Below are positions 31,801 through 41,700 of a stretch of DNA of 64,000 bases, in pieces. Under the pieces are notes generated by a model. The model saw nothing but the letters and a program-made list of their open reading frames with translations, made no database searches and was not told where the DNA came from. The stretch comes from Alphaproteobacteria bacterium (GTDB taxonomy: Bacteria; Pseudomonadota; Alphaproteobacteria; WRAU01; Hepatincolaceae), in the NCBI GenBank assembly GCA_031256515.1, contig JAIRQL010000007.1, positions 1-64,000 of the forward strand. Reading direction: 5' to 3'. Within the stretch, counting starts at the first letter, position 1, and every line of letters begins with the position of its first letter. The position numbers and the translations under genes were made by a program.

Positions 31801-34800
31801 GAATTGAACTAACATTCTCATAATTTTTGGAGTTTATTTCATCTAATTGTTTTTTGATTTCTAAAAACGAAGCATTATTAATTTCATTTTTTTGCTGTTC
31901 AAAAGCATTTACACGATTTTGTAAATTTAACAATAACAACTTATCAGAATCATTTTCTTTTAAACTTAGCTTATCTATTTTATTATTAATTTCTAATAAA
32001 ACAGGACTATGTCCCTCATTTTTTTGCTGAGTTATGCTATTAAGGTGATTTTTAATTTCTAAAAGGATATTACTATGACCATTATCTTTTTGGCTTACTA
32101 AACTTTCTAGTTTAGTATTAATTGCTAAAAATAGTGGATTATTAATATCTTCCTTATGTGAAGATAAATTATCTAGCTTAGTTTTTAGCTCTAATAAAAG
32201 AGGGTTATCTTGATTATTATTTTTAGATTCCAAATTATGAGTTTCTAATTTACTAAGACGATTACTTATCTCCGTAAAAATAGCATTTCTTTCGGCTTCA
32301 TTTTTTTGAGCTTCTAGGCTATCTACACGATTTTTAATTTCTAAAAAAATAGAATTTACTTCTTTATTTTCTAAAAGCTCTTCATTGGTTTTTTTTTTAA
32401 GTTCTTCAAGAGCTTGAAGATTAATTTCTTTTACCGCATTGTTTTTTTCATCAATTTTTTGCTCTAAACTTTGCAAATGACGATTAAGCGAATCAAATTT
32501 TTCTTTCTCTAATTTTGATTGCAGTTCAGTAATTTTTTCTTGTTGCTTCTCTACTTGTTTACTAAGTTCATCTAACTTAGCAGATTGCGAAGAATCAACT
32601 GAAGTTGCTTCTTTTTTAGCAGATAATCTATCTTCTAATTTTTCTAAGTATGAAGTAATACTAGAGAAACGATCTAAATTTTGTTTTTCTTTAGTTTCTT
32701 CAAATCTATTTTGCTCTATTTTTGCAATTTTATCAGCTAATTGTGTTAATTCACTAGAACTAGTTTGAGGTTTATTAACATTACCTTGAGAAATATTACT
32801 TAATTTAGAATCCAATTTTTCCATATAATTAGAAATATTATTAAATCTTTCTAAATTTTGTTTTTCTTTAGCTTCTTCAAGTCTATTTTTCTCTAATTTC
32901 GCAATTTTATCAGCTAATTTAGCTACTTCATCCCCTGAAGATGTTTTGTTAGCAGAATTATTTGAAGATAAGTTGTTTATTTTAGAATCTAATTTTTCTA
33001 CCAAATTAGAGAAATTATTAAATTTTTCTTTTTCAGCCTGTAATAATAAATCTTTTGATTTAGTTTCTTCTAATTTACTAAGTTTTCTTTGAATTTCCTC
33101 AATAACAGGATCTTTTTTTACTTCACTTTTATTAGAAGTATTTTCACTTACAGATTTAAGTTTATTATCTATTTTTTCTAAAATAGCTACTAATTTAGAA
33201 TCCTCTAAAGAATTTTCTTTAGGAATATACTCTTCTAATCTTTTTTTCTCTAAACTGTCTAATCTTTTAGACAACTCAGCAAAAGCATTAGAAAAATCAT
33301 TACTAACTGCAGGAGCAATTGTTGCTTTAGAAGTAGAATCTAGCTTAGTTTCTATTTTATCTAAACTTCTTTGTAAATTAGATAGTTTGTCTCTTTCTAA
33401 GCTAGAACGAATTTCTTGTTCTAGCTTATCGAACTTTTTTCCTAGACCGTCACCTTCTACCGCTATAGGGTATGATGATTTAGAAACTAAAGAACCTTCA
33501 ATTCTTTCAAGACTTTTGCTGAGCCCTGACAGTTTGTCGCTCTCACTTCGCTCCTTGTACTCATCTACCCTGTCTCGTTCTAGTCGTGATAACTTTCTTT
33601 CAATTCCTTCTAAAATAGAAGCATATCTTGAATCTATATTATAAGTTGGAGCTGGTTGTGAAATTTTTTCTATTTTATTTTCTAAGTTAGATAAACTTCT
33701 TTCTAAACCATATTTATCAAAAGAAGGATTTAGATTTTCAGAATTTTTATTTTGCTCTAATCTTTGCAATCTATCAGTAATACTATTTAAGAAGTCTCCC
33801 ATTGCATCAGGGATTGTAGATACAGCTTGTTTTTCACCTAATTTAGATTCTATATTAGATAAACTTCTGCTTAAAGCTACTAATTTTTCTTCTTCTTTTC
33901 TTACTCTTGCTTCTTCTATTTTAGCTTGCTCTATTCTTTCTAGTTTTCTAGCTAATTCAGCAGAAGCTTCAATTGAGCTTTTCTCAACAGCTGAATTAGA
34001 TAAAGCCTGCTCAATTTTAGATTCTAATTTTTCAATTTGTTTATTAAGAAGTAGAGCCTTTTCTTGCTCCATTAAACTTCTAATATCATCAATACGATCT
34101 TGTTCTAATTTTTCAATTTTTCTTAGTAAATCTTCCTTAGATAAAGCCTCTAAGTAAGCTGTTTTATCTAAAACCGTTTTATCAACTGAGCTTGTTAGTT
34201 TAGCTTCAATTTTTTCTAAATTTCTCATAATTTCAGAAGATCTATCTTCTTCAAGTCTAGATTTTAGAGTATCAAGTTTATCTTGCTCTAATCTATCTAG
34301 TTTCTTTTGAATGATTTCTAAATCTGACGGAACTCTATTGTAAAGGGTATTACCAGCATTATAAGAGTCTTCAATTTTAGCACCTAGCTTCTCAATAGAT
34401 TTTTCTAAATCTCTTGATCTTTCTTGATCAATTTTTGATCTTAAAGAATCTATTCTATCTTGCTCTAGTTTATCTAGTTTTCTTTGAATAATTTCTAAAG
34501 AAACATCCATAGGTCCTAACAATCCTGAAAAACCTTGAGTATTTTGAATGTTTTCTATTCTGCCTTCAATTTTATTTAAGTTATCAGCTAAATAAGATAA
34601 TTTAGAATCACCTGCTCTATTTCTTAAATCGTCTAATCTTTCTTGTTCTAAGAAATCTAATTGTTTTTGATAAGAATTCTCTGGAATTTCTCTATCTTTA
34701 TTCTCAGTAGCTCTACTATTAGTGTAATAATCTGCTAAAGAAGGACCTACAATACTAATATTTGGAGAACTTTGCCCGTATCTTTGTTCACTAGCTGAAT

Positions 34801-35302
34801 TATCTGTACCACTATCTCTTCTTACCATATTGTAAGGATTAGTACTTTGGGCTGGAGCTTCGTTTTGACGAGGTTCTGAATTAAACTCTCTTGCACCAGC
34901 ACTAGCACTGCCACGACCACCTAATCTTGATTCGTTAGAAGAGGCAAATCTACTATTTCTATCATCAGCGGAATATCCTGCAGATGGAGAATATCCACCA
35001 CTTCCTGATGAATAAGGTGAACTTTGAGGTGTTGTTTGTGAGGCTGGAGAAAATCCAGTGTTTCTTTGTGGCTCTGCAAAGCGGTTAGCATTATTTTGGG
35101 CTGGTCTATTACCACTACCAGCTTGAAACGAGCTAGGAGAAACAGATCCACCACCACTATTAGCATCTCTGAATGTACCTTTTTTAGATTGATAAGAATT
35201 AATCCTATCAATTTTATCCTCTAGCCTTTTTTTAACATCAGCAAAATTAATGGATCTAGGATCTACATTCGCAGTATTACTTCTTTGAGCCAAAACATAC
35301 AC
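25862..35302 (-). CDS. Giant 3146-aa repetitive coiled-coil protein
   Basis: Uninterrupted ORF; Gly/Ser/Asn-rich N-terminus then long coiled-coil with ~22-residue repeats (e.g. NILLEIKNHLNALTQQKHEAHN / SLLLELKNKLDNISLPKEEVNS / PLLLAINHKLETLAEQKKDNHN). Confidence 0.9.
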   Translation of the reverse strand: MYVLAQRSNTANVDPRSINFADVKKRLEDKIDRINSYQSKKGTFRDANSGGGSVSPSSFQAGSGNRPAQNNANRFAEPQRNTGFSPASQTTPQSSPYSSGSGGYSPSAGYSADDRNSRFASSNESRLGGRGSASAGAREFNSEPRQNEAPAQSTNPYNMVRRDSGTDNSASEQRYGQSSPNISIVGPSLADYYTNSRATENKDREIPENSYQKQLDFLEQERLDDLRNRAGDSKLSYLADNLNKIEGRIENIQNTQGFSGLLGPMDVSLEIIQRKLDKLEQDRIDSLRSKIDQERSRDLEKSIEKLGAKIEDSYNAGNTLYNRVPSDLEIIQKKLDRLEQDKLDTLKSRLEEDRSSEIMRNLEKIEAKLTSSVDKTVLDKTAYLEALSKEDLLRKIEKLEQDRIDDIRSLMEQEKALLLNKQIEKLESKIEQALSNSAVEKSSIEASAELARKLERIEQAKIEEARVRKEEEKLVALSRSLSNIESKLGEKQAVSTIPDAMGDFLNSITDRLQRLEQNKNSENLNPSFDKYGLERSLSNLENKIEKISQPAPTYNIDSRYASILEGIERKLSRLERDRVDEYKERSESDKLSGLSKSLERIEGSLVSKSSYPIAVEGDGLGKKFDKLEQEIRSSLERDKLSNLQRSLDKIETKLDSTSKATIAPAVSNDFSNAFAELSKRLDSLEKKRLEEYIPKENSLEDSKLVAILEKIDNKLKSVSENTSNKSEVKKDPVIEEIQRKLSKLEETKSKDLLLQAEKEKFNNFSNLVEKLDSKINNLSSNNSANKTSSGDEVAKLADKIAKLEKNRLEEAKEKQNLERFNNISNYMEKLDSKLSNISQGNVNKPQTSSSELTQLADKIAKIEQNRFEETKEKQNLDRFSSITSYLEKLEDRLSAKKEATSVDSSQSAKLDELSKQVEKQQEKITELQSKLEKEKFDSLNRHLQSLEQKIDEKNNAVKEINLQALEELKKKTNEELLENKEVNSIFLEIKNRVDSLEAQKNEAERNAIFTEISNRLSKLETHNLESKNNNQDNPLLLELKTKLDNLSSHKEDINNPLFLAINTKLESLVSQKDNGHSNILLEIKNHLNSITQQKNEGHSPVLLEINNKIDKLSLKENDSDKLLLLNLQNRVNAFEQQKNEINNASFLEIKKQLDEINSKNYENVSSILTDVKDILENLKAQKNEVPHDKELAEINYKLNSIIEQKKDYHNPLLDSIKNRLDSLEAKVQDTDNPLLVELKNKIDNLSLHKEDTNNPLFLELKKKLDNLLEQKENDYNNAIVESTLSAISNRIDSLEAQKDEAERSEVFADINNRLNNLETRNLEEKNNNQENPTLIEIKNILSNLSSKNTTETNNSFLKELTDKLEKNNNLNNAILIEIKDSLNNLDSQKSTARDLLLDTIKNRLDNLQLTVVENSSSKDDSTLDSINSRLDSLISQEKDSNTILLLELKNKIDSIADQKNDSNTPLLDSIKNRLDNIEFQKNEFYSKAILSDINNRLSNLEAKNNPADNSLLLEIKAKLDNISLPKEDNNNNILFLELKNKLDNLSLPKEEVNSSLLFAINQKLDSLTTQKHDNYENILLEIKNHLNALTQQKHEAHNSLLLELKNKLDNISLPKEEVNSPLLLAINHKLETLAEQKKDNHNNDILENALSAISNRIDSLEAQKSEAERNEVLADINNRLSNLEAKNNSADDSLLLEIKAKLDNISLPKEDNNNNILFLELKNKLDNLLLPKEEVNSPLLFAINQKLDSLTTQKHDNYENILLEIKNHLNALTQQKHEVSNYHHLLIELKNKIDNLSLHKESASNPLLIELKDKLNDLSKQKEDNYNNAVLESNLAAINNRIDTLELQKSEAEKNALLVDINNRLSNLETRNLEFKPNNTDNHTPILLKINQKLDSINSKSGDVNTPILLEIKNKLDNLSLKDNNNNHLLLLDLQNRLSNFAKQDERKDSPLLLELKNKIDGFTEQKNNNHNPIFDSIKSRLDNIEFQNNESYSKAILLDINNRLSNLESQNLEAKNNTVDSTILLEIKNHLYNLSQPKNDNPILLEIKNKLDSIASKNHNSEFLIELKNILDNFKQHNNNATNESLLFEIKNRLEKLPLDINPLWLEINHKLDNLNSKNNQDTNYNILVDVKNAIAGLVSQGNNHNMLWGDLKNKLENLNLQKNDVNTPILLEIKEQLTKQSLQSQNINSLYLEEIRDKLKNLSDKNSSDTNNILKELKDILINLKYQNKETDHYSLLVEIKNILNNLSVKTNEYDKDILKDIKNSLGVLTADKTNFAILPTNQENNGLSDYLIKKNNEILEDISLHLAKLDSEVKNLASNMNVSSNPDLHEKSIELIDRLQNKYFESIDKIEFAIKGFQGERSLKENNIPLIEDIKNLLVEFDKPNHEIKNLLAKDKEALETILSEQEFIRDGIKVLQDKDTPIIEDIKSLLSEVNNRNQALNNSADIEKQNLANITQKMDLFFASVAKIEEAIIRISNNESFNEEYKQSLEETFSKLKEDNLKILNEQGFVRDGIKILQDKDAPIIEDIKSLLSEVNNRNQALNNSADIEKQNLANITQKMDLFFASVAKIEEAIIRISNNESFNEEYKQSLEETFAKLKEDHLKIIAGLQDNTQQSSLFSEKAETLMHSLKEDMRSISQIEQKSILEEFANLRGIVLEFKDFIKNQEINKIDLHSSFGKLLSNLDDVSKLQEETLSYFTSLDSKMESRLVDLQNNSTQGHNNILSEIKLYLEDATSRANYFNQLKDKIDQNNLVIAEFLNKSGGADKELLNFAEEFKTNLDSLSKTMEYLFEIHNKQTNDLNSLMHRTDKSKEEITGLIKDISGNSSQKIMVLEQGLSNLANNMDMISSKTAEIGQASQDIKNGVVDLKNGVVEVKKDINANLQENTDISFNKLQSLSEELSNMDASIKTLVAQTDDIRIEIKENKTYQEKNSDLIKLILSSVEDINFDSTLNNMLEKVSVIEDKQIDLGNLIGSFQKEIKSNLSPFVSDKGFIENFNKFTDFNDKGLKTIKDSIKSFNDNLNMFLVEDKIMTNEQLVELLTSFEELLSFQDNFFKIYSLNSENLMNFAKKTEQKVDKINVAEADNIHTQVKNSIVDISPKDKKTELSSLVSSNNAKNSKKVDLLANMDYLNKQITKKTTDK
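27480..28085 (-). repeat. Tandem duplication, period 306 bp (102 aa), inside the coiled-coil gene
   Basis: Landmark gcaaccgaagcaaagaataaatcc recurs 306 nt apart; protein copies KIEEAIIRISNNESFNEEYKQSLEETF... x2. Confidence 0.9.
29972..30839 (-). repeat. Near-identical ~300-bp segments 549 bp apart inside the coiled-coil gene
   Basis: ctgagttaaagcattaagatgattttttatttctaaaagaatattctcataattatcatgctttt... at 29981 and again at 30530. Confidence 0.9.
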
Positions 35303-35551
35303 CTTAAATTAGATTATATTAAATTAACATTTCTATACGATTTTAGTATAAACGAAGTCTTGCGAAATAACAAATATTTTTATAAAAATTTTTAGCAATA
35401 AATTTAAAAGTTTAAAAAATATTAAAAAACAAATAATTAACTAAAAAAATACCACCACCCTGTAAATACAAAATAGCGGTATAAAATAATATAAGAAACT
35501 TAGAACTATAACTATCTTTTATAAAGTTGAATAGTATGAGAGTTTTACAAA

Positions 35552-35576
35552 AAGTTAATTCTTTTGAGAATTAACT
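35552..35576. repeat. Small hairpin resembling the outer stem of the adjacent palindromic element
   Basis: AAGTTAATTC ttttga GAATTAACTT. Confidence 0.5.
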
Positions 35577-35604
35577 TCCCTAAAAATCAATAAAAATAAC
35601 TTAT

Positions 35605-35710
35605 AAAAGTTAATTATTTTGAGACTTATATTAGGAGGATTGCTCCGTAGCATATTAAACATATGTGAGGAGCAATCCGACGAAATAGAAGTCCAAAAGA
35701 ATTAACTTTT
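35605..35710. repeat. Palindromic element copy 1
   Basis: Outer stem AAGTTAATTATTTTGAGACTT / AAGTCCAAAAGAATTAACTT; middle stem GGATTGCTCC / GGAGCAATCC; apical CATAT-taaac-ATATG. Confidence 0.8.
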
Positions 35711-38700
35711 AATTTAGTCCACCGTTGTTAGAACCATTGTTATGCTGATGCAATTTCAAAGTACCATCCTCAGTTCTTTCTGATTCTAACTTATAGCTAT
35801 CAATATCACTTTCTTGCAGGATAGTTTCTTCTACAAGATTTTCATTAATAGAACTAATATCAATACCGTGATTAGAAGCAAGGTCAAGGTTAATGCTATC
35901 TAAATCATCATTTTCATTAGTGAAAGTTTGATTTAAAATATTAGTTAAATCATTTTCAGAAATATTTTGATTACCATCTTGATTTACATCTACATGTATC
36001 ATGAGATTATCTATATTAGATAAATTATTATTATCCAGGTTGTTATCATGATTAGGTTGTTCAGTATTATCTTGATGGATATTATCTACTACATTAACTT
36101 CATCTTCAAATGGTAAATCTAGGCTACCATTTTCTACTAACTCAAAAGGTAAATCATTAACATTGTTATGCGAACCATTATCAAGTGAAGGATGATCTAC
36201 ATTATGATTAGGAGCAGTATCATTATTAACAATATTTTCTTGATTATGAGAATTAGATGAATCTAAATTATTATCAAAGCCTGCACTATAAGTATTACTT
36301 CCATTGCTATCACCAGAATTATGATTATTATTTTGATGAGAGTTATTATTATTGTTTTCTACTGGTATAGAACTATCATAGCTATCACCATGTTTATAAC
36401 CATCACTTACACTATTACCATTTTCGTCGTGTTTTATATTCCCACCAGATTTAATATCATCAAGATCAGCATTAAAAATATACATTTGGTTACCATCTTC
36501 ATCAGTAATTATTAAATAGCTACCACCAGTTGCATATTGTTTACCATCTATCATAATATAAGCATCTTTAAAATGTTGTACATTATAAGAAGAAGCACTA
36601 CCATTTAAAATAATTGCATCATCACCTTTTAATGTATCAACAATGGTATTATTTTTAACCTCACTAACAATTAAAGTATCGTTATCATTAGTCATTGAAT
36701 ATTGCATCACTGAAGAATGAGAAGAATTTCTGCTACTTACAGAATCAGAATCCATAGCCATTTGTTCTTGTTGATATTGATCTTCTGAAATACTTAAAGT
36801 AATTTTTTTAGAATTTTTAAAAATCTCAAAACCTTGAGCAATATGAGTATTGCCACTACCATCAGATATTCTATTTCCATTAAGTGTTACATTATTATTA
36901 AGATCTATAGTATCTTGTTTACCACCACCACCAGAAATCTCCCAACCATTTGTTATGGTAGTAGTATTATACGATATTTGAGATGTATAATTTCCTAATT
37001 CATATTGATTAAATCCAAAAGTTTTAACATTAGAACTAGTACTACTTATATCAAAACCATTAGTTCCAGTAACCGAAAAACTATAAGTACTAGCTTGTGT
37101 TCCCTTATCTGATAGATCAGTTAATTCTAATGTTGAATGATAACCACTTGCCATAGTTGGGGCATTAATACCTTTTGACATAGAACTAGTATTAGTATTC
37201 AACATATTGGTTAATTTAACTCTAAAATCATAATCAAGAGAAAATCCTGTATCAAAAGAAAATGCTGGAGAATTTGCACCATATGTTGCAGTTATACTTA
37301 TATCATTAGTAGTTCTAGCAGCAAACTGAACAGAATTTCCATCAATAATAGCATAATCAACATGTTTTGTTTTAAAATCACTACTAAATATTAGTGAATC
37401 TATATTCTTAAAGGTATAAAATTCTCCTTTAGATATTTCAGTAACATTAATTCTTTTATCAGTATTAGCAGGTAATCCAGACATATCAATAGTAAAGAAA
37501 TTACTTATATGTAAATTACCTTGTGATCTTTCTATATAATTACCATTAACAATTAACTGTACATAAGAAGGAGTACCAGCATTCATAATATTAAATGTAT
37601 TATCACCACCACCGCCATCTACAGTAATATCTTCCCCATTACTAGATTCGTAAGTAACTATATCGTTACCATTACCAAAATAAAATTTATTAACTCCAGC
37701 AACAGTAAAATTAGCCGCATTAATTTGAATATGATAAGGACTAGTAGTAGTAGTTAAATCTAACTTAACCTCAGAAACAGAATCACTAACACCATCTGTA
37801 CCTTTTAATGATAAACTACCACCATTACCTAAATATATTCCATTACCATTACCAGATAGATAACTTAATCTGGCATTATCTAATATTATAATATTAACTC
37901 CAGTAGCAGAAGCATTAATCCTTGGGAAATTTGTAAACTGTGAATGCTGATCTACACCAAAATTTGAATTAGCAGTTTGATAAACCTGAATAACATCGTT
38001 TGTAAAGTATAAGTTAATGCCACTAGCATCAATTGATAAAACATCTGGATTAGCAGCACCACTACCACCAGAATCAATATCTAAACCACTAATAAAACTA
38101 ATAAAATGGATAGTATCTGCTTGATTACCTAAGACTAAAGTTTTAAAACTATCTAAGTTTATAGATGTAGTACCACCATTTAAAATAAAACCATTAGCAT
38201 CAATATTTACATCAGCAGAAGAAGTTGATACATCTACAGAGTTAATTCTAGCACTATTACCTTTAATTGATTTTATGGTACTAGTTCTATAATCCGCAAA
38301 AGATAAATTTATATCCATATCCGCACTGAAATTTAAAGTATCAAAACCAACCATATTTACTGATAAAGCATAACTATTTATAATTGAAGTTAGAAATACA
38401 GTAGATGTAGTACCAGAAGTAATATTAACATTACCTACTACATTAGCACCTAAGCTTGTTCCTGATGTAGTAAATGTATTACCAGTCCCCGTACCCATAT
38501 TTATAGATACACCAGTATAATCTCTTGCCATGCTAGCTAAAGCTAAAGTGAAAGTATTATTATTAGCATTTGATCCAAGAATATTTCTAAAATCCTTAAA
38601 TGTAGCTTTTTCACCAGTAGCTAAAGTAGCAATATCACCATTGTTATTTGCAAGATCAATTGCATAAGAGATAGTGCTATTTATAGCCCTTAAATCTAAA

Positions 38701-41700
38701 GTATCGTTAGAATTAAAACCAGCTACACCATCAACAATTAAGCCATCTTTCCACGAGGATTTAAAAACAAAAGTATCATCGTATTCTGAACCTTTAAATT
38801 CTTTAAATCCTCCTTTAATAGTATCTACTTCATTGTTAGATTTAGTAACAGTTGCATTATCACCATCAATTTCAACATTAATAGCACCTAGCATACCCCC
38901 ATTTGTTCCTTCATAAGAAATAGAAGCACCGCTATATTGAGTATTTATTTGATAACTGATATTAGCATTAAAAGTATTAACTTCACTCATTAAGTAGGTT
39001 GTTATTTTATCGCTACCAGCTATTCCTCTAAAATTCACATAATTTAAACCAAAATTGCCAGTACTATCTATAGCACTTTCTGCAAAAACATCTACAGTTA
39101 TACCACTAGCATTAGCAATTTTTGATAGGTCTAATATAGAAACATTAGCAGAATTACCACCATCAAAAGTTACTCCCCCTGTACTACCAGTTGGAGGAAG
39201 TTGTTCTATAGATAAAGAACTGTTAGTACCACCTAAAATTACTAAATCCATACCTGTAATTTTATAATTAAGAGCAACACCACCATTTGCACTAGTACCA
39301 CTATTAGATATAATTAGCTCACCATTAGTATTATAAGTAAAGGTTGTTCCGCTTATTTTTGTATCCATATTAGAAAAATCAACAGAGTCGTAACCTTGTC
39401 CCATATTAATAGTAATTTGATTTGTAGATAATGATAAACTACCTGTATAAACAAAGTCATCATCAAAATCAGTTAAATTAAATATTTCAAAGTTTAAGAT
39501 CTGATCATCCGCATTACTAACTTTTTTATTAACATTCATTATAACATTGCCACTGAGATCTTCAACTATACTAAGAGTTAATCCATCGGTAAAAGTATTA
39601 GTTGTATAATCAGCTGTATCATCACCACCATTACCATTAATAACTGTACCATAATTTTCTTGGAACGAAATTTTATCAGCCTGATTGGTTAATGAAATAG
39701 TATTATAGTTCTTAACATTAATAGCCCCAAAGTTAGTCATACCAGATAGATCTAAATTTCCTTGATCATCAACACTTGCTGTAATTCCTATTTGAACATG
39801 AGCTAAAGATAATTCATCGTTAGAACCACCACCCATATCAATAACAACTGGAGTATTAGGATTAGTAGAATATCCTTGAATGTTATCAATTTCAAAAATA
39901 TCATCATCATCGGATAAAGTTATTTCTTCAATGTTATACAAAACATCTGTAAATTGATTTGTTGCACTTCTACCTTTTACTTCTATAATAACATTACCAC
40001 TACTATCTTTTGTAACTCCTGCAGATAAACCACTAATAGCATTAGAATATTCTATTGAATCTATAGCCTGAGATCCATATCCACCTCTGAATATATGACT
40101 ATTAGATAAACCAGCAGCATTAATATGAAGTTCATAATTAACATTAGTAGTAGGAGAAGAGCCAACTTCACTAAAATTAGAAACTTCTAAGAAAGGATTA
40201 CCGCCTTGAGTTGTAGAAAAAGAAAAACCACCAATATCTGTTACCCCATCAATAAAGAATGTGGTTAACCCGTTTGAACCAGGATTTCCGTTTCCTGCTA
40301 ACAAGAATGAACCAGATATTCCACCAGTTGCTGAAACAAATCTCATAGTTCTATTTTCATAAGCAGCATTGTGATAATAAGTAACATCATTTTTACCTTG
40401 ACCTAAGGTAATTTGTTGAAAACCATCATAGTTTACAGTTGTAGGGCTACCAAGATTTCCACCACTATATTCAACAACTGCTTGGAAATTATTATTTTGT
40501 CCATATGTTACTTTCATATTATAGGTAATTAAAGAAGCATTTAAAGCATTGTCTCCACCACCAACATCAATGCTAGCCGCTCCTGCTGCTCCACTAATAA
40601 TTTTATCAGCAATAATAACTGTATCATCACCAGCTCCGGTTTTAACACCTTCAAAATTAGTAAAGAAATCTATAAAGTTTGAAGTACCATCAAATTTTTG
40701 TACAGTACCATTACCACTAAAATCTACAGTTAAACTTGCAGTACTAGGTAATGATGAGTAATCTAAAATATCTACACCAGCTCCACCATCAAGGGTTAAT
40801 TCTGAATCTACACTACCATGGAAAATATCATTTCCCTTAGTTAATTCAAAACCTTTAATAGAACTACTATCAATATTGTAGCCACTAAAACCACTACCAC
40901 CACCGATAACTGAAATATTTCCACTAGAATCAATTTCAAACTCTGTTGTTCCACCTGAATTAGCAACATTAGCAAAAGAAACCTTATCGCTTCCGCCACC
41001 ACCTCTTAAAGTTATATCAGGTAAACCTGCAGTTCTATTGGCAAGCACAAAAACATCATTACCTCTTGTTCCAATTAACTCGGTAATATAACCATTAAAA
41101 TAATCGGTATTATTGTTTTGTCCTTTTAGTACACTCATAAGACCATTGCTATTAGCTGTAAAGTCTACCCTAATAGCTGAACTTGGAGCATTAGCCGAGT
41201 AATCAAGAATTGACCCTCCTCCAGCATTAGCAGCATCTCCCATATAGGTTCTATTAGTTGTTTCACTTCCTCTAAATGTAGCTGTACCTGTACCTGTATA
41301 AGCAATAGTTTCAATATTACTGATAAAATCTATTAAAGTTCCAGCACCACCAGATCTATCTACTGTACCACGAACTGCATCGTAAATTATATCTTCACTA
41401 CCAGTATATTCAATTTTATCATTTCCTAGATCACCATTGTATCTGTTGCCACTAGCTAAAGAAGAATCTACAGAAATAATATCATTGTTCTGGGTAAATT
41501 TAAAAGATGTGAAATTTACAAAATTCACATTAACTGTTGTAGTATTGCTACCATTGATTAAATCAAATGATGTTTGACCAGGCACAAAAGTTACATTAAT
41601 ATGAGTACCACTAGCAGCATCAAAATCAAAATTAACTGAATTCGTACCACCACCACCATCTATAGTCATTTGTTGGGTCATAGCTTGCATTTTATTAATT

